Positions 20,640 through 32,419 of a stretch of 64,000 nucleotides of DNA are shown piece after piece; positions within the stretch are counted from its first letter, which is position 1, and each line of letters opens with the position of its first letter. This DNA comes from Bretschneidera sinensis (taxonomy: Eukaryota; Streptophyta; Magnoliopsida; Brassicales; Akaniaceae): assembly GCA_023935145.1 (NCBI GenBank), contig CM043697.1, positions 44,598,501 to 44,662,500 of the forward strand. Reading direction: 5' to 3'. Under the pieces are notes generated by a model that made no database searches, was not told where the DNA came from, and saw nothing but the letters and a program-made list of their open reading frames with translations. A program made the translations under genes and the position numbers.

Positions 20640-22060
20640 TTTTTTCATTTCTTTATCATAGTCTTCTCCTTATAATTTTCATTTGACTCATATAGTGCTC
20701 TTAGGCTTGTGTTTTTAGATGAAGTTAGTTCTTCTCTCATTATTCCTAAAGGTTGATAATCTTCTTCTTCTTCGGACTCTTTGCCTAAGCTTTCCTAATC
20801 GAATACACTTTCATTATCTGAAATTTCATTTTATGATATCAATTCTATGTCAGAATCTAACTCTTTGAAAGCTGTAATCATTTTTGCATTTTTTTAGGGT
20901 TTCTCTTAGGACAATCAGGGACTATATGTCACTTTTCTTTACAAATTCAACAAGTACATTTAAATTTCAGCTTTTCAGATGGGTAATGAGGGTTTTTATT
21001 ATAGTTTCTTTATCTTCTAAAGAATTTTCTCTTTTTAAAACTCTTCTTATTGTTTTTATAGCGTTTTTTTATCTATTTTCTTAAAATATTTTTTGTGTCT
21101 ATTTTTTTTTTTTGATTTCTCGCATCCATATCATCTTGGCATATCAGCTAGGTATGCATAACTTTTCTTGTCCATACTATCTCCTAACCTTTTCTTTGAA
21201 TCCTTTATAGCTAAAGTATTTGTGCAGAAGTCTCTTAATGTTTCTCACAAATTGAACTCTTAATCCGAGTGTATCTATTCTATCATCATTTTCCTTCAAG
21301 TATTTGTCGTATTTTTTTTATATATATTAGAGTGTTTCTTAGTTCTATAAATTATGGTAATATTTTTGAAATTCACATAAACATTCGTCAAACATGTTCA
21401 TGTTGCAGATTCTTAGTTTTGTCAATTTTTTTCTAATAATTTTTTCAAATAACTCTTCTACATCTTGTTCTCCACAAAAAAATATTTTCAATTCTTTTGA
21501 CATCCTATAGGCTAATTAATGTTTTTCACTAGTTCAAGCATCGAAATTAGGAGCGCATATATATCATTTCCAAAAGTTTTTAGCATTACTTCTTAATGTA
21601 GCTTCTAGATATTGTTTAGCAAACTCCCAATCCCAATTGGTATTTCTTTTTATTACTTAATTTCTTGGTTGAGCCCAATGTTCCATAAGTTTTTTTGGTA
21701 TGTTATACATTTTATATTCAAATACACACTAGTAGTTGCGACTGCTTGTAATTTTTTCCTGGATTTGGTAGGAATTCGTATTTAATAGGTGCTTTATATT
21801 TTCTTGTTCTCTTTTCCCTTTTTAATTTCTAGGCGTTGTTTCTCTAGCAAATCCAAATGAATATTCAGGTTTTTCTCTCAAAATTTCTTCTATGAATTTT
21901 GGAGGTGGAGGTGGTTTTGGTTAATTATTCGTCATTTTCTTTTCTTTAATCATTCTTTCTGAGCTCTTAGAAATTCCGTATAATACCTAGAATAATTGTT
22001 AACAATTTGGTCATCCCAATCATCTTCGCTATTATTAGAGAGTCCTTCACCATTTTATGG
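20640..22060 (-). pseudogene. Pararetroviral coat-protein region with CCHC zinc finger
   Basis: The zinc finger lies at about 20,905-20,945 on the minus strand with spacing C-x2-C-x4-H-x4-C (ending HIVPDCPKR), interrupted by two stops. It is followed toward lower coordinates by an acidic segment near 20,780-20,870. Upstream, from 21,938 downward, are PKPPPPPKFIEEIL and a body with KKLMEHWAQPRN and LEATLRSNAKNFWK. An acidic N-terminus (NNSEDDWDDQI) is near 22,000-22,050. This is the coat-protein layout of caulimovirids. Many stops. Confidence 0.55.
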
Positions 22061-22400
22061 TTTCATCATATGTAATTTTTCTTTGTTGAGATAGTTTAAC
22101 TCTTCTAGGTTTTGTTCTCGGTATATCGTTTTTTTTATTGTTTTGTTTTTTCCCAAATTTTTAAGATTTCTTCTCTAGACAAGATTTTTTTCTTCTCCCA
22201 AGACTTTTATATGTTCTTTGAGTTTGGAACCGAATTTTTCCCCATCACATATCCACGTATCATGTGTTTCTTTAGAAAAATTTTTTTAACCCTATTTCTA
22301 CATTTTTTTTTAATAATTCTTTACTTTCTTCTTTTATATATCCTATTTTAACAAAAGTTTTTAATATTTTTTTCATTATTTTTGTTTTTACGGATAAATA

Positions 22401-24201
22401 ATGTACGAGATTTATTAGAAAATTTAATACACCTTCAGAATTTCCTTTGGTAAAGTGATTATTGTGCTTAAATTATCTAGATTAATTATCTATATTACAA
22501 CATTTAATATTTATATCTTAAAAGGTCATTTATTATTATTAAAATATAAATATTTTATAGCTAACCACTAATTTGTAGGTCTGCAAACTTTTTTATTGTG
22601 GGTATCTTATGGGTACCGTATTTTGTAATTATTTCAATTTTTATTGGTTTAAAGGACGTAATTAGAGTAGGATGTAAAATTATAATAAGCAGTTAAAACA
22701 TTATAAAGATATTTGACTAAAGTAGAACATACAGAATAGTCTTTTTTAATAAAAATATAAGGTTCTAAACTTTACTTTTTTAAAATGAATTTTGATGACT
22801 TTCACTGTACACATGGTAAGTATATAGGGCAAGAGAACTTATGTTTGTTTTGTATTTAACTGGTAGCCACACCAATAAAATTACTTATTTACAATTTTAA
22901 GAAAAGTAGTACAACATCAGTGTCAACTACATGCTAAAATATTTGACCGTTGAATCTTGGCTTCTGCAGCCTTTTGAATGAGAATATTCATTCATTCTGC
23001 TTTTGATTATATAGCCGCTTCCATCCCAAAAGAACAAATAAAAAAAGGAAATTAAAGCATAGTCTTGCTTAATCCAAGAAAATTATATTTCAAATTGACA
23101 AGTCTTTAGTCATGATCATCATACATTTTACAATTAATAACTTGTGGAAATTGAAGCTACATAGACTGTTTCTTTTAATTTTGGTTCCTCACCCTTTTCA
23201 ACAAATTTAAAATGAGTTTAAAATGAATTACCAAACAGTGTCAAAAATAGTATAAATAGTATGTTGATTCTTTTTTTTATCATTTGAAGATTTATATATA
23301 TATATATATTATTTATTTTCTGGTAATTACATAAAATCAACCATTTATAATAAAATATATTATATTAATATTGTTGAACCAATTTCCTGTGTCATATGAT
23401 GCAAAATACTTGATTAGACCGGGTTTAAAGAATTACTTTTAGACCCGTCTAAAACTTTACTAGTTATTTTAAAAAACTTTATTGGTAATATTAGTATAGT
23501 TATGAGATTCAAAAAATAATATTACTAATAAAATTTTTTAAAATTATCAATAAAATTTTTAACTAATCTAAAATATTATTTTTAAACTAAGCTTAACTAA
23601 GTATTTTTTATTGTGATGATTACTTTAGTACTAATTGGGATACTATTGACTTTCTCTTTCTATTCTGTCAGACTCAATATATTTTATGGTTTGATATAAT
23701 CTTAATGTTTAAAACGTGAAGATTTAAATTTTGACTTCCTTTGTAACAAAAAAAAAGAAAAAAATGATCTCCTCTTTCTTGGTAATATAAATTAAAAAAT
23801 TTAAATCAAATAGTAAGTTTGAATGTCAATGTAAGCCCTACGAATGGTCAATTAGCATCCTAAGCACGCAATAATAGTTTTGCACAATATTTTTAGAGGT
23901 GAAAGAGTAAGCTAAGAGAAGTTGAGATGTAAACTTTTTAAAACATTAAGGTGTTTCGAAATTATAATAAAATAACTTAATTTTTTTAAATTTTTTTAAT
24001 GTTAATACCAACTCTAAAAAATATATAAATTATAATTATAATTTTATAAATATTAATATGTATTAATATACAAATTATATATAATTTTTTTTTTTATTAT
24101 CATTGTAACGTGTACATTTTTTAAAGCTTTTAAAATACTTCAACAGGATGTACGTCCAAATCACTGTTGCATAAAAAACGTACGCCTCAAGCGTGAGCAT
24201 A
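22401..24201. other. AT-rich stretch without recognised genes
   Basis: A very AT-rich region with simple runs, for example a TA run near 23,293-23,308. It may include the 5' part of the pararetrovirus or plain intergenic DNA. No ORF with a recognisable motif on either strand. Confidence 0.5.
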
Positions 24202-25419
24202 TGTAATGACCCATCTCAGGTTGGTCAACCTCGAGACGGTGTCGTCACATTTTGAAATCCTAGCACGACACATATATGCAACAGCATAAAAACATACATC
24301 GACTGAAAATAAATACATGCATCAATCCTCAACCCTCAACAGGGGAGTTACACTATTAATATCCCAACTGAAACAATATATACAACACATTATGCATGAA
24401 CATTTACAAATTTTTTTTTTCTATTAGTCTGAGGATGTGGACCACGAGGTTTACAGATAATAACTCAGTCTGAATCTTAGCTCACAAATCTATCTGTCCC
24501 GCCCGCTATCTGAAATTATTTAACAGTGAAGAGTGAGTTTCACAAGCTCATTGAATTAAATTTACTAGAAGTACTCAATTTGTATACTTTCAGTTATATT
24601 CATTCATTGTTAAATTCGCAAAATTAACCATTTATCTCTTCTAACATTTTAATTCAATCATTTATAAATTTCTCTTAATAAATAAATTATCAGACTATCA
24701 TCTTTCAATACATATATCTCATATATTTTATCAATTTGATATTTCCAATTTGATATCATCATAAAGTTCACATCAATAATATAATTCTTTATTATGTCAT
24801 CATTTCTATTTATCTATCATCACAATTGTCTCATTATGAGATTCATCTATCTATCAATCATTTAATAATAAAAACTGCTTCTTTAGCATCTCAGACATTA
24901 ATAATAAATATTTAAAACAAATATAATGCATGAATTTAAATTTTCTTTCTTTCTTTCTCATCAGATCATTTTATATTATCATTTAGGAACGTCTTCCCAC
25001 ATGTCGACATGTTTCAGCCAGACTAGCTACCTTCCTGGTCTTCTCAACCAAACCAGCTACCTTCCTGGTCTTCTTAGCCAGATCAACTGCCTTCCTGGTC
25101 TTCCCTTTTATGCATATGAGCAATAACATGCAAGCAAGTATACATCAAAACATTCAATTAAACTATCTAACTCTTTTTCAAACTTATTATTTTTATCATA
25201 TTTATTAAATCGTCTCCTTATATATCATATCAATTTTTCAATTATATTTTCAGAAATTTCATATAACTTCTTACCATATTTTTCATTAATCAATCATTTT
25301 TTTAAAATATAAATTCTTATATAATTAATATTCAACATACTGTTTAATTCTCAATTAATAAATCAATCAATTATTATACTTAGTAGAAAATATATCATTA
25401 AATCATTATAATTCAACAA
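24202..25419 (-). repeat. Tekay 3' LTR, outer part
   Basis: Starts TGTAATGACCC on the plus strand and matches 39,411 onward. It contains a tandem array of about 30-bp units (ccagactagctaccttcctggtcttc) at 25,015-25,105 with three copies. It is interrupted at 25,419 by the copia element and resumes at 31,471. Confidence 0.85.
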
Positions 25420-26280
25420 TGTTGGAAAATCATCTCAAGAAGCCCAGGTTGTGATCTTTCCAAACCCCCAAATCTAGAATGATTGTACTAAACCAGAATC
25501 AAACCAGAATCAAACCATAAAAGAGAAAACACAAGCAATTGTTATCGAGGTTCGGCAATTTGCCTACGTCCTTATGAGCTCCTCCGAGCTCTCTGCACTA
25601 AATCAATGGAGTTCTTACAATTACAGCAACATCCCTTCAAGAACCATGTGTTCTTGAAGAATGAGAGAAGAGAAAAGAAAGAGATAAGTACTAAGTGTTT
25701 CCCTCGAATTTTCCCCAAGAAAATTCCAATTATAAAGCTCTTGAACTCCTAATCTTTCTTGCACTCTCTCACTGGAAATACCTATGAAGATTTGAGAGAC
25801 TGTCTCTCTAAAAACCAGCCACTCTTGGAATGAGACCTCTTCTTATGTTTCTTCTTGACACTTGTGTTTCATGTATGTCATTCATGTGTCTTGTTGTTAT
25901 TGCTCATAGATGACCCTTTATATAGAGCAATAACTACCTCAACCAATTTTGAAGCCAATCTCAACCCTTAGATCTCAAGAACCAAAGACTCATGGCTTTC
26001 TAAGAGTCTAAGTGAACTTGTGCATTTTAATCAAGTCCCACGCACCAGCTGAAGAGGCTTAAAATGAGGTATCAGGTGTGCCTTGCGCCGCGGCTCAGAA
26101 CAAGGCAGCTTGCGATGCACAACAGGGGAGAACTCTTCCACTTGCTGGAGGCCACAGTGCACACCTGGAGGAGGACCTCTTCCTTGCTGGAGGCTGTAGT
26201 GCACCAAGCCTGTGCCGTGGCTCCAAGTGCTACTGAAACTTCATCTTTCAACCGTTTAATTCTTTGACAAATTCCCAACA
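25420..26280 (-). repeat. Copia-1 3' LTR
   Basis: 861 bp, TGTTGG...CCAACA on the plus strand. In sense (minus) orientation a TATA box lies near 25,918-25,925 (ttatatagag on plus), upstream of the segment GACGTAGGCA and CGAACCTCGATAACAA. Confidence 0.9.
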
Positions 26281-26478
26281 AAATCTACCTTTGTCTAAGC
26301 AATTAAACCCGAACCCATTGTGCAGAGAACTCAGGATCCAAACTCAACATGAGTCACCATATCATCCGACTCCAATTCTAAGAAGTCCAAAGCAATGATT
26401 GAATTTTCTTAGAGGTAGAACTTTAGTGCCTAAATCTACAGAATTTTCTTCCGTGGACACTTTGTCCATATGAATGCA

Positions 26479-26718
26479 TCATTCTGTAACATTTTTCTGA
26501 ATGAAATGATACTGAACATCCATATGCTTAGTCCTCTCATGGAACACTAGATTCTTACATAAGTACAACGCACTTTGGCTATCCGAATACACTACCACCT
26601 GCTTTTTTAGGACCTTCAACTCTTCTAACAACCCTTTAGACCACATAGCCTCCTTAATCTCTTCCGTTGTTGCTATGTACTCTGCTTCGGCTATTGAAAG
26701 TGCTACCACCAGCTGCAA
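26479..26718 (-). pseudogene. Copia-1 RNase H
   Basis: An open frame with QLVVALSIAEAEYIATTEEI, VYSDSQSALYLCKN and HERTKHMDVQYHFI. These are the E, D and H-rich blocks of copia RNase H. The preceding block with the first Asp (about 26,750-26,830) is frame-broken. Confidence 0.8.
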
Positions 26719-26747
26719 CTGAGCCTTCCAACTTATACAACATCCGT

Positions 26748-27900
26748 TTAAGTTGAAGAAGTATGAGGTAATCGATCTTCTCTTGTCTCAGTATGCTGCA
26801 TAGTCCGAATTAGCATAACCTTATAACAGATGGACTTATCCCTCTTCTTGTAAACAAGCCTTATATCTGAGCTTCCTTTCAAATACCTCAACAACCACTT
26901 CATCCTAAGCCAATGCTCATTTCCAGGATTACTCATAAACCTGCTGAGAACACTAATGGCATGAGAAATGTCGGGTCTAGTGCTTACCATCATGAACATG
27001 ACTGATCCAACCGCACTAGAGTAAGGGACCTTTTTCATTTCCTTCTTCTCCTCATCTGTTCCAGGACATTGATTGCTGGAGAACTTGAAATGACCAGAAA
27101 GGGGAATCTTTGCTGGTTTACTATCTTCTATAGAAAACTTAGACACCATCTTTTCTATGTAAGAAGTCTGAGAAACCTTCAATCTGTTTCTCTCCCTTTC
27201 CCGGATTATACTCATCCCAAGGATCTTTTGTGCATGACCAAGATCCTTCATTTCAAACTTCGAACTGAGTTAAGTTTTTAACCTTTCTAGCCTCTCCTTG
27301 TTGCTACCAACCAACAGCATATCATCAACATAGATGAGGATAATCACCATTCCCTCCACATTATGACCTTTGTAGTACAAGCACGAATCATAGTAGCTCC
27401 TCATGAAACCCAAGTTAGTTACAAAGGAATCAAACCTCTTATTCCATTGTCGAGGTGATTGCTTCAAGCAATAGAGAGATTTCTTCAATTTGCACACAAA
27501 ATCTCTCCGCCTTCATTCCTCATAGCCTTCGGGTTACCTCATGTAGATGGTCTCATCAAGTTCTCCATGTAGGAATGTTGTCTTCACATCAATTTTCTCG
27601 ATCTCCTAATTAAATTGGACCATAATAGCTAACACTATCCTTATCGTCTTGTATTTCACAACCGGTGAGAAAATTTTCGTGAAATCTATGCCTTCTCTTT
27701 GTGTGAACCTCTTCACCACAAGCTTAACCTTAAACTAGAATTTATCCCCCGGAGTGTTTCCTTTTTTTATCTTGTAAATCCACTTACAATCCACAACTCT
27801 CTGTTTTTCTGGTTTGGGCACCAATTCCCAAGAGTTGTTCTTCCTCAAAGAATGCAATTCCTCCTCCATAGCTAGCTTTTATCTTGACGAATCCTTACAT
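26748..27900 (-). pseudogene. Copia-1 reverse transcriptase
   Basis: Frames 27,270-27,497 (KKSLYCLKQSPRQWNKRFDS and YVDDMLLVGS) and 26,748-27,251 (KDLGHAQKILGMSI, RPDISHAISVLSRFMSNPG) are parts of a copia RT. The catalytic Y-V-D-D is present. The N-terminal part lies in broken frames at 27,500-27,900, where the minus strand encodes a phrase like DVKTTFLHGELDETIYM. Frame breaks near 27,260 and 27,500 show it is inactive. Confidence 0.8.
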
Positions 27901-27944
27901 CCCATGGCATCCGTGTAAGTTTCTAGTTCATAGTTGATTATCCC

Positions 27945-28703
27945 TCATTCTGAATAAAGAGCTGCTACATTAGCATCCGCAAAACCATATCTCAAAGGTG
28001 GTCTGATCTGCCTCCTTTCTCGGTCTTTTGTGAGATGATAGTCATTCTGATTTGCTGCATCATCCCCTTTAAGTTCAGCCTCCTCTTGAGTGTCTTGAGT
28101 TTGGCCTTCATCAATGGGCTCTATCTGATCCAAACCCTCTTACCTTCCTTGCTCTACCTGAACCGAATTTTCCTTGATGCTATGCTCCACATAAACCGGA
28201 CTGGTTTGCTCACTATCCCCTGCAAGGTTAGTTTTCTCCAAATAGGGAAATAATAGCTCATTAAAAATGACATCCCTACTTATTATGAGTTTAGATCCTT
28301 TTAGCTTTAAGAACCATAACCTATACCCTTTAACCCCTTTCACCATATCCTAGAAACACACACTTTCTAGATCTTGGGCTAAGTTTATCATCCTTTTGAT
28401 GTGCATACGCAGCACATCAAAAAGTCCTAAGGTTGCTTAACTCAGGGGGTTTTCCACTCCACATCTCATCGGGAGTCTTAAGGTCCACAACCCTAGAGGG
28501 TGATCTATTAACCAAATACGTAACAGTAGATATAGATTCCCCTTAAAAACATTTGGATAACCCGGAGCCTATAATCATGCACTTAACCTTATCCAACAGG
28601 GTCCTATTCATCCTTTCAGCAACTCCATTTTGCTGAGGGGTTTTTACAACTGTTCTATGTCTTAGAATCCCATTTAACTTATATAAATTGTCAAATTCCT
28701 TAT
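27945..28703 (-). pseudogene. Copia-1 integrase C-terminal and linker
   Basis: The minus strand holds frame pieces: the integrase core end (TPQQNGVAERMNRTL-type near 28,610), a PLRTFGCxAYAHQK-type region near 28,400-28,440, KGYRLWFLKLKGSKLIISRD at 28,260-28,346, then an acidic linker (QDTQEEAELKGDDAANQ) at 27,945-28,133. Breaks occur near 28,690 and 28,360-28,530. Confidence 0.65.
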
Positions 28704-29833
28704 TAAAAAAATTCTAAGCCATTATCGGTTCTTAACACCTTAACTACCTTGCCCGTTTGAGTTTCTTCCAGCTTTTTCCACACCATAAATTTATTCAAAG
28801 CATCTGATTTATTTTTAAGCAAATAAACCCAAACTTTTCTAGAATAATCATCAATTAAAGAAGGAAAGTAAAGATTACCTCCTTGTGTTGGTGTTCTTGC
28901 GGGTCCCCAAAGATCAGCATGAATGTAGTTAAGAAAACCCTTTGATTTATGCATTCCGGTGTTGAAGCTAACCCGATGTTGCTTCCCAAGAATGCAACTT
29001 TCACAGAAATCAAGTTTTTCTACTTTGTCACCATCAAGTAAACCATCCTTGCTGAGAACTTGCAGGCCCTTTTTGCTCATATATCCCAAGCAATTGTGCC
29101 AAAGAATCGCTTTATCAATCTCAGCCATCAAGCTTGCTGCTTGATCCTTGATGTCAGTCTCTCCAATCATCTCATAGAGACCGTCTTTTATTGCTGCTTT
29201 GATCACTACCAAAGATCCCTTGGTTACCTTGATCTTTCCTCCCTCTGCTTTGTATGTGTACCCCATGGAATCTAGCTGCCCCAGTGTGATCAAATTTCTT
29301 CTCAAATCCGAAAGATATCTCACATTCCGCAGCAGCCTTGTAACTCCATCAAACATCCTCAATTGGATGTCTTATATGCCCCTCACTTGGCAAGAAGTAT
29401 CATTCCCCAAGAAAACCTTTCCCCCATTGGTTTCCTTGAAATTCTTGAACCAACCTCGATGAGGACACATATGATAAGTGCACCTGGAATCCAAGATCCA
29501 TTTCTCGTTGCTTTGCCTCTCGCTCATATTTGAGCACACAACAAGAACATCATCATCTTGTTGTTCTCCCTTGGCAATCGAAGCCTCTCCATTCTTGGTA
29601 TGACCTCTTCCTTTCTCATCCTTTAACATCTTCTTGCAATCTCTCTTGAAATGACCCTCCTTATTGCAATAGTAGCATTGCTTTCCTCCAAAATTCGGTT
29701 TAGAATGCGATCTTCCATGGCTCTGCCCTCTACCCTTTGGTTTGTCTCGGTAGTTGCCATAGATGTTGCTGCCATTCCGAGTTGCAGACCTTCCTCTAAC
29801 GAACAGACCTTCCCCACTTGATGCTTCCCTCAT
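28703..29833 (-). pseudogene. Copia-1 zinc knuckle, protease, pre-integrase and integrase core
   Basis: Frame 29,372-29,833 has a zinc knuckle CYYCNKEGHFKRDC (C-x2-C-x4-H-x4-C) and a protease start KWILDSRCTYHMCPH, where the catalytic triad should be D-S-G but reads D-S-R. Frame 28,703-29,362 has the pre-integrase zinc region (LWHNCLGYMSKKGLQVLSKD, CESCILGKQHRVSF) and integrase core (IHADLWGPARTP, LRTDNGLEF). Two of the three catalytic acidic residues are visible. The protease change alone would likely stop maturation. Confidence 0.8.
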
Positions 29834-29846
29834 CTTGGCTTTGAAA

Positions 29847-30431
29847 TCATGAGCCCTTATAGCATTTAATCATAATTTCTTTGGTTAGTGTATCTCTTCC
29901 ATATTCAATAGCATTAATCAAGCTTTCAAAACAATCAGGAAGAGAATTCAACAATATAACAGCCAATTGTTCATCCGAGAATGTTATACTACAACTAGCC
30001 AAATCTTGAACTAGTTTATTAAACACATCACGATTATATTGCAACTCTTTATTAGGATCCATTTTAAAAGCAAAGATTCGTTTTAGAAGATAGATTTTAT
30101 TAGGGAGAGTCTTGGTAAGAAACAACTCATCTAGTTTCTTCCAAATGACGGCTGGATCTTCCGCATCGTCGCATTCCCTGGTCACACTATCCGACACATG
30201 CAGAAATATGGTGTTGTATGCCATCTTTTTTATCTTATTCCTATGGAGCTCCGTGATACTTGCTGGAAAATCGTCATTTTCTCCAATCGCCAAGTCCACC
30301 TTTTGTTGCATAAGAACCGCTTTGATTTTCTGCTTCCAAAGGGCAAAGTCTTCATTTCCATCAAACTTCTCAACAATGAAGTTTGAACCCATGTTGCAGA
30401 AAAAATCCCAAGATTTATACAACACCCACAA
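29847..30431 (-). pseudogene. Copia-1 gag
   Basis: The likely start is the internal Met of MGSNFIVEKFDGNEDFALWK at about 30,392; an upstream in-frame extension to 30,431 is possible. The frame then gives the copia gag domain (KMAYNTIFLHVSDSVTRECD, AVIWKKLDELFLTKT, LAVILLNSLPDCFESLI). A stop at 29,847 separates it from the zinc-knuckle frame by a frameshift. Confidence 0.8.
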
Positions 30432-30565
30432 TTGTTTTCTGAACCTTTCCTCTTCAACTTCTAAACTTCAAGAACCCGATCAAATCTTGATCCCAGCATT
30501 GTTCTTGAATCACCCAAGAAGTTTCCCTTTGATTCTTGGAGCCTTGCTCTGATACTGTTGTTCTA

Positions 30566-30577
30566 GCTCTGATACCA
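30566..30577 (-). promoter_or_regulatory. Copia-1 primer-binding site (tRNA-iMet)
   Basis: The minus strand reads TGGTATCAGAGC one base inside the 5' LTR end. This is the standard site for initiator tRNA-Met in plant copia elements. A partial second copy lies at about 30,546-30,556. Confidence 0.85.
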
Positions 30578-30578
30578 C

Positions 30579-31470
30579 TATTAGAAAATCACCTCAAGAA
30601 GCCCAGGTTGTGATCTTTCCAAACCCCCAAATCCAGAATGATTTGTACTAAACCAGAATCAAACCATAAAAGAGAAAACACAAGCAATTGTTATCGAGGT
30701 TCGGCAATTTGCCTACGTCCCTGTGAGCTCCTTCGAGCTCTCTGCACTAAATCAATGGAGTTCTTACAATTACAGCAACATCCTTTCAAGAACCATGTGT
30801 TCTTGAAGAATGAGAGAAGAGAAAAGAAAGAGATAAGTACTAAGTGTTTCCCTGGAATTTTCTTGGTTTCCTTGGAATTTTCCCCAAAAAAATTCCAATT
30901 ACAATGCCCTTGTACCCCTAATCTTTCTTGCACTCTCTGACTAGAAACACCTGTGAAGATTTGAGAGCCTATCTCTTTAAACACCAGCCACTCTTGGAAT
31001 GAAACCTCTTCTTGTGTTTCTTCTTGACACTTGTGTTTCATGTATGTCATTCATGTGTCTTGTTGTTATTGCTCCTAGATGACCCTTTATATAGAGCAAT
31101 AACTACCTCAACTAATCTTAAAGCCAATCTCAACCCTTAGATCTCAAGAACCAAAGACTCGTGGCTCTCTAAGAGTCTAAGTGAACCTGTGCGTTTTAAT
31201 CAAGTCCCACGCACCAACTGAAGAGGCTTAAAATGAGCTGTCAGGTATGCGTTGCGCCGTGGCTCAGAACAAGGCAGGCCACGACGCATAACAGGGGAGA
31301 ACTCCTCCACCTGCTGGAGGCCGCAGTGCCCAAAGGCTGGGCCACGGCGCACACCTGAAGGAGGACCTCCTCCTTGCTGGAGGCCGCAGTGCACCAATCT
31401 TGTGCCGTGGCTCTAAGTGCTACTGAAGCTTCATCTTTCAACCGTTTAATTCTTTGACAAATTCCCAATA
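30579..31470 (-). repeat. Copia-1 5' LTR
   Basis: 892 bp. It matches 25,420-26,280. The outer end reads CCAATA instead of CCAACA, and the inner end TATTAG instead of TGTTGG, so terminal bases have decayed. TATA box on minus near 31,087-31,094. Confidence 0.9.
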
Positions 31471-32419
31471 AACAATTTATTCAAATATCATAAATTCATA
31501 TTTTTATTGGTCTCGATTACTAAAAGTAAATCTAACTTACCACGTAGCACTTAAAGCTACCCGTTGATCATCTCCTTGCTCTTTCTGCTCTTTTCAGCAA
31601 TTTCTTGAGATTGCTGATCACCAACACTTAATCATAAACTTTCATAAATCTTACTATTTCATAACTTAATTCAAACAATATAAGTATTTAGTTATGAGTC
31701 TTATTGAAAATTTACCTCAAACATGAAGAAATCTTGCTATTGTAATTGAATGATTTTACTATCTCTAATATTAGAGAAATTTTCTTTATAACTTTTTGTT
31801 AAGAAATTTGAATTGAAGGAAGAAGGACACCAAATAGGAATTGGTAAGAAAATAAACTAACTCTGAACTCAGAGACTTGTAAACCTTTTTTTGCACCACT
31901 TAATCATTCAGAGGCGATTTTTTATTATTATTATATATATAATTTTTATTTATTGCCGCTTCGTCGCCTCGTGTAGTCTATGAATTTTAAAAGAAAAATA
32001 AAATTTACATATTTTCCATTGGTTATTTACAATTCTGCCATTATTTAAAATTTACAGATTTGCCATTACATAATTACAGTTTTGCCATTTATCCTTTAAA
32101 ATCAATTTTTCATTTTTTCTTTATTCCAAAAATTTTATAAAAATTCTAGAGAAATATAAAAATTTATATTTTCTTCCAATATTTTTTAATTATTTTCCTC
32201 AACTTCAATCAGTATTTTTGTTCAAAATTCTTTCATTTCAACTTCAAATTTCAAAATTTTCAGTACTTTTTTCTTAAAAAAATTTCTTACTCTTTTCAAC
32301 AAAATTTTCAATATTATCTTTCAAATGAATACTAAATCTTTCATCAATGGATTATTTAATTCAATATAATATATGTAAAATTACTTCTTTATCCTTATTT
32401 TATGAACACGAGTACTACA
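31471..32419 (-). repeat. Tekay 3' LTR, inner part
   Basis: Continues the LTR broken at 25,419. It begins with the AACAA duplication and matches 40,590-41,122, ending AGTACTACA. A segment of several hundred bp here (about 31,565-31,970) is missing from the 5' LTR copy. Confidence 0.85.

Larger units (their letters stand above)
18640..22400 (-). mobile_element. Endogenous pararetrovirus (Caulimoviridae), decayed
   Basis: Minus-strand fragments occur in the pararetrovirus order: acidic coat-protein N-terminus (about 21,960-22,050), coat-protein body, CCHC zinc finger (20,905-20,945), aspartic protease (about 19,700-19,735), acidic linker (19,202-19,393), and reverse transcriptase (18,640-19,020). 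There are no LTRs. The RT block stops at the Y-V-D box near 18,650, so the RNase H part is lost or moved. The whole stretch is AT-rich and full of stops, so it is an old, inactive copy. I place it in Caulimoviridae from the RT and CCHC motifs; the genus is not decided. A movement protein was not recognised. Confidence 0.7.
25420..31470 (-). mobile_element. Ty1/copia LTR retrotransposon (Tnt1/Tork-like), nested in Tekay LTR
   Basis: LTRs at 25,420-26,280 and 30,579-31,470 bracket a minus-strand gag-pol. The target duplication AACAA is exact (25,415-25,419 and 31,471-31,475). The order gag, zinc knuckle, protease, integrase, RT, RNase H is that of Ty1/copia. Each coding domain is recognisable but carries frameshifts and stops. 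The closest well-known relative by motif is the Tnt1-94 type polyprotein. It inserted into the 3' LTR of the Tekay element, so it is younger than it. Confidence 0.9.

Noticed and set aside
23280..23320. TA run as an origin or regulatory site
   Set aside because: Simple dinucleotide repeat in AT-rich plant DNA; nothing else supports a function.
25015..25105. CRISPR-like array of short repeats
   Set aside because: Units are directly adjacent and diverged, with no unique spacers; it is a minisatellite within an LTR of a plant retroelement.
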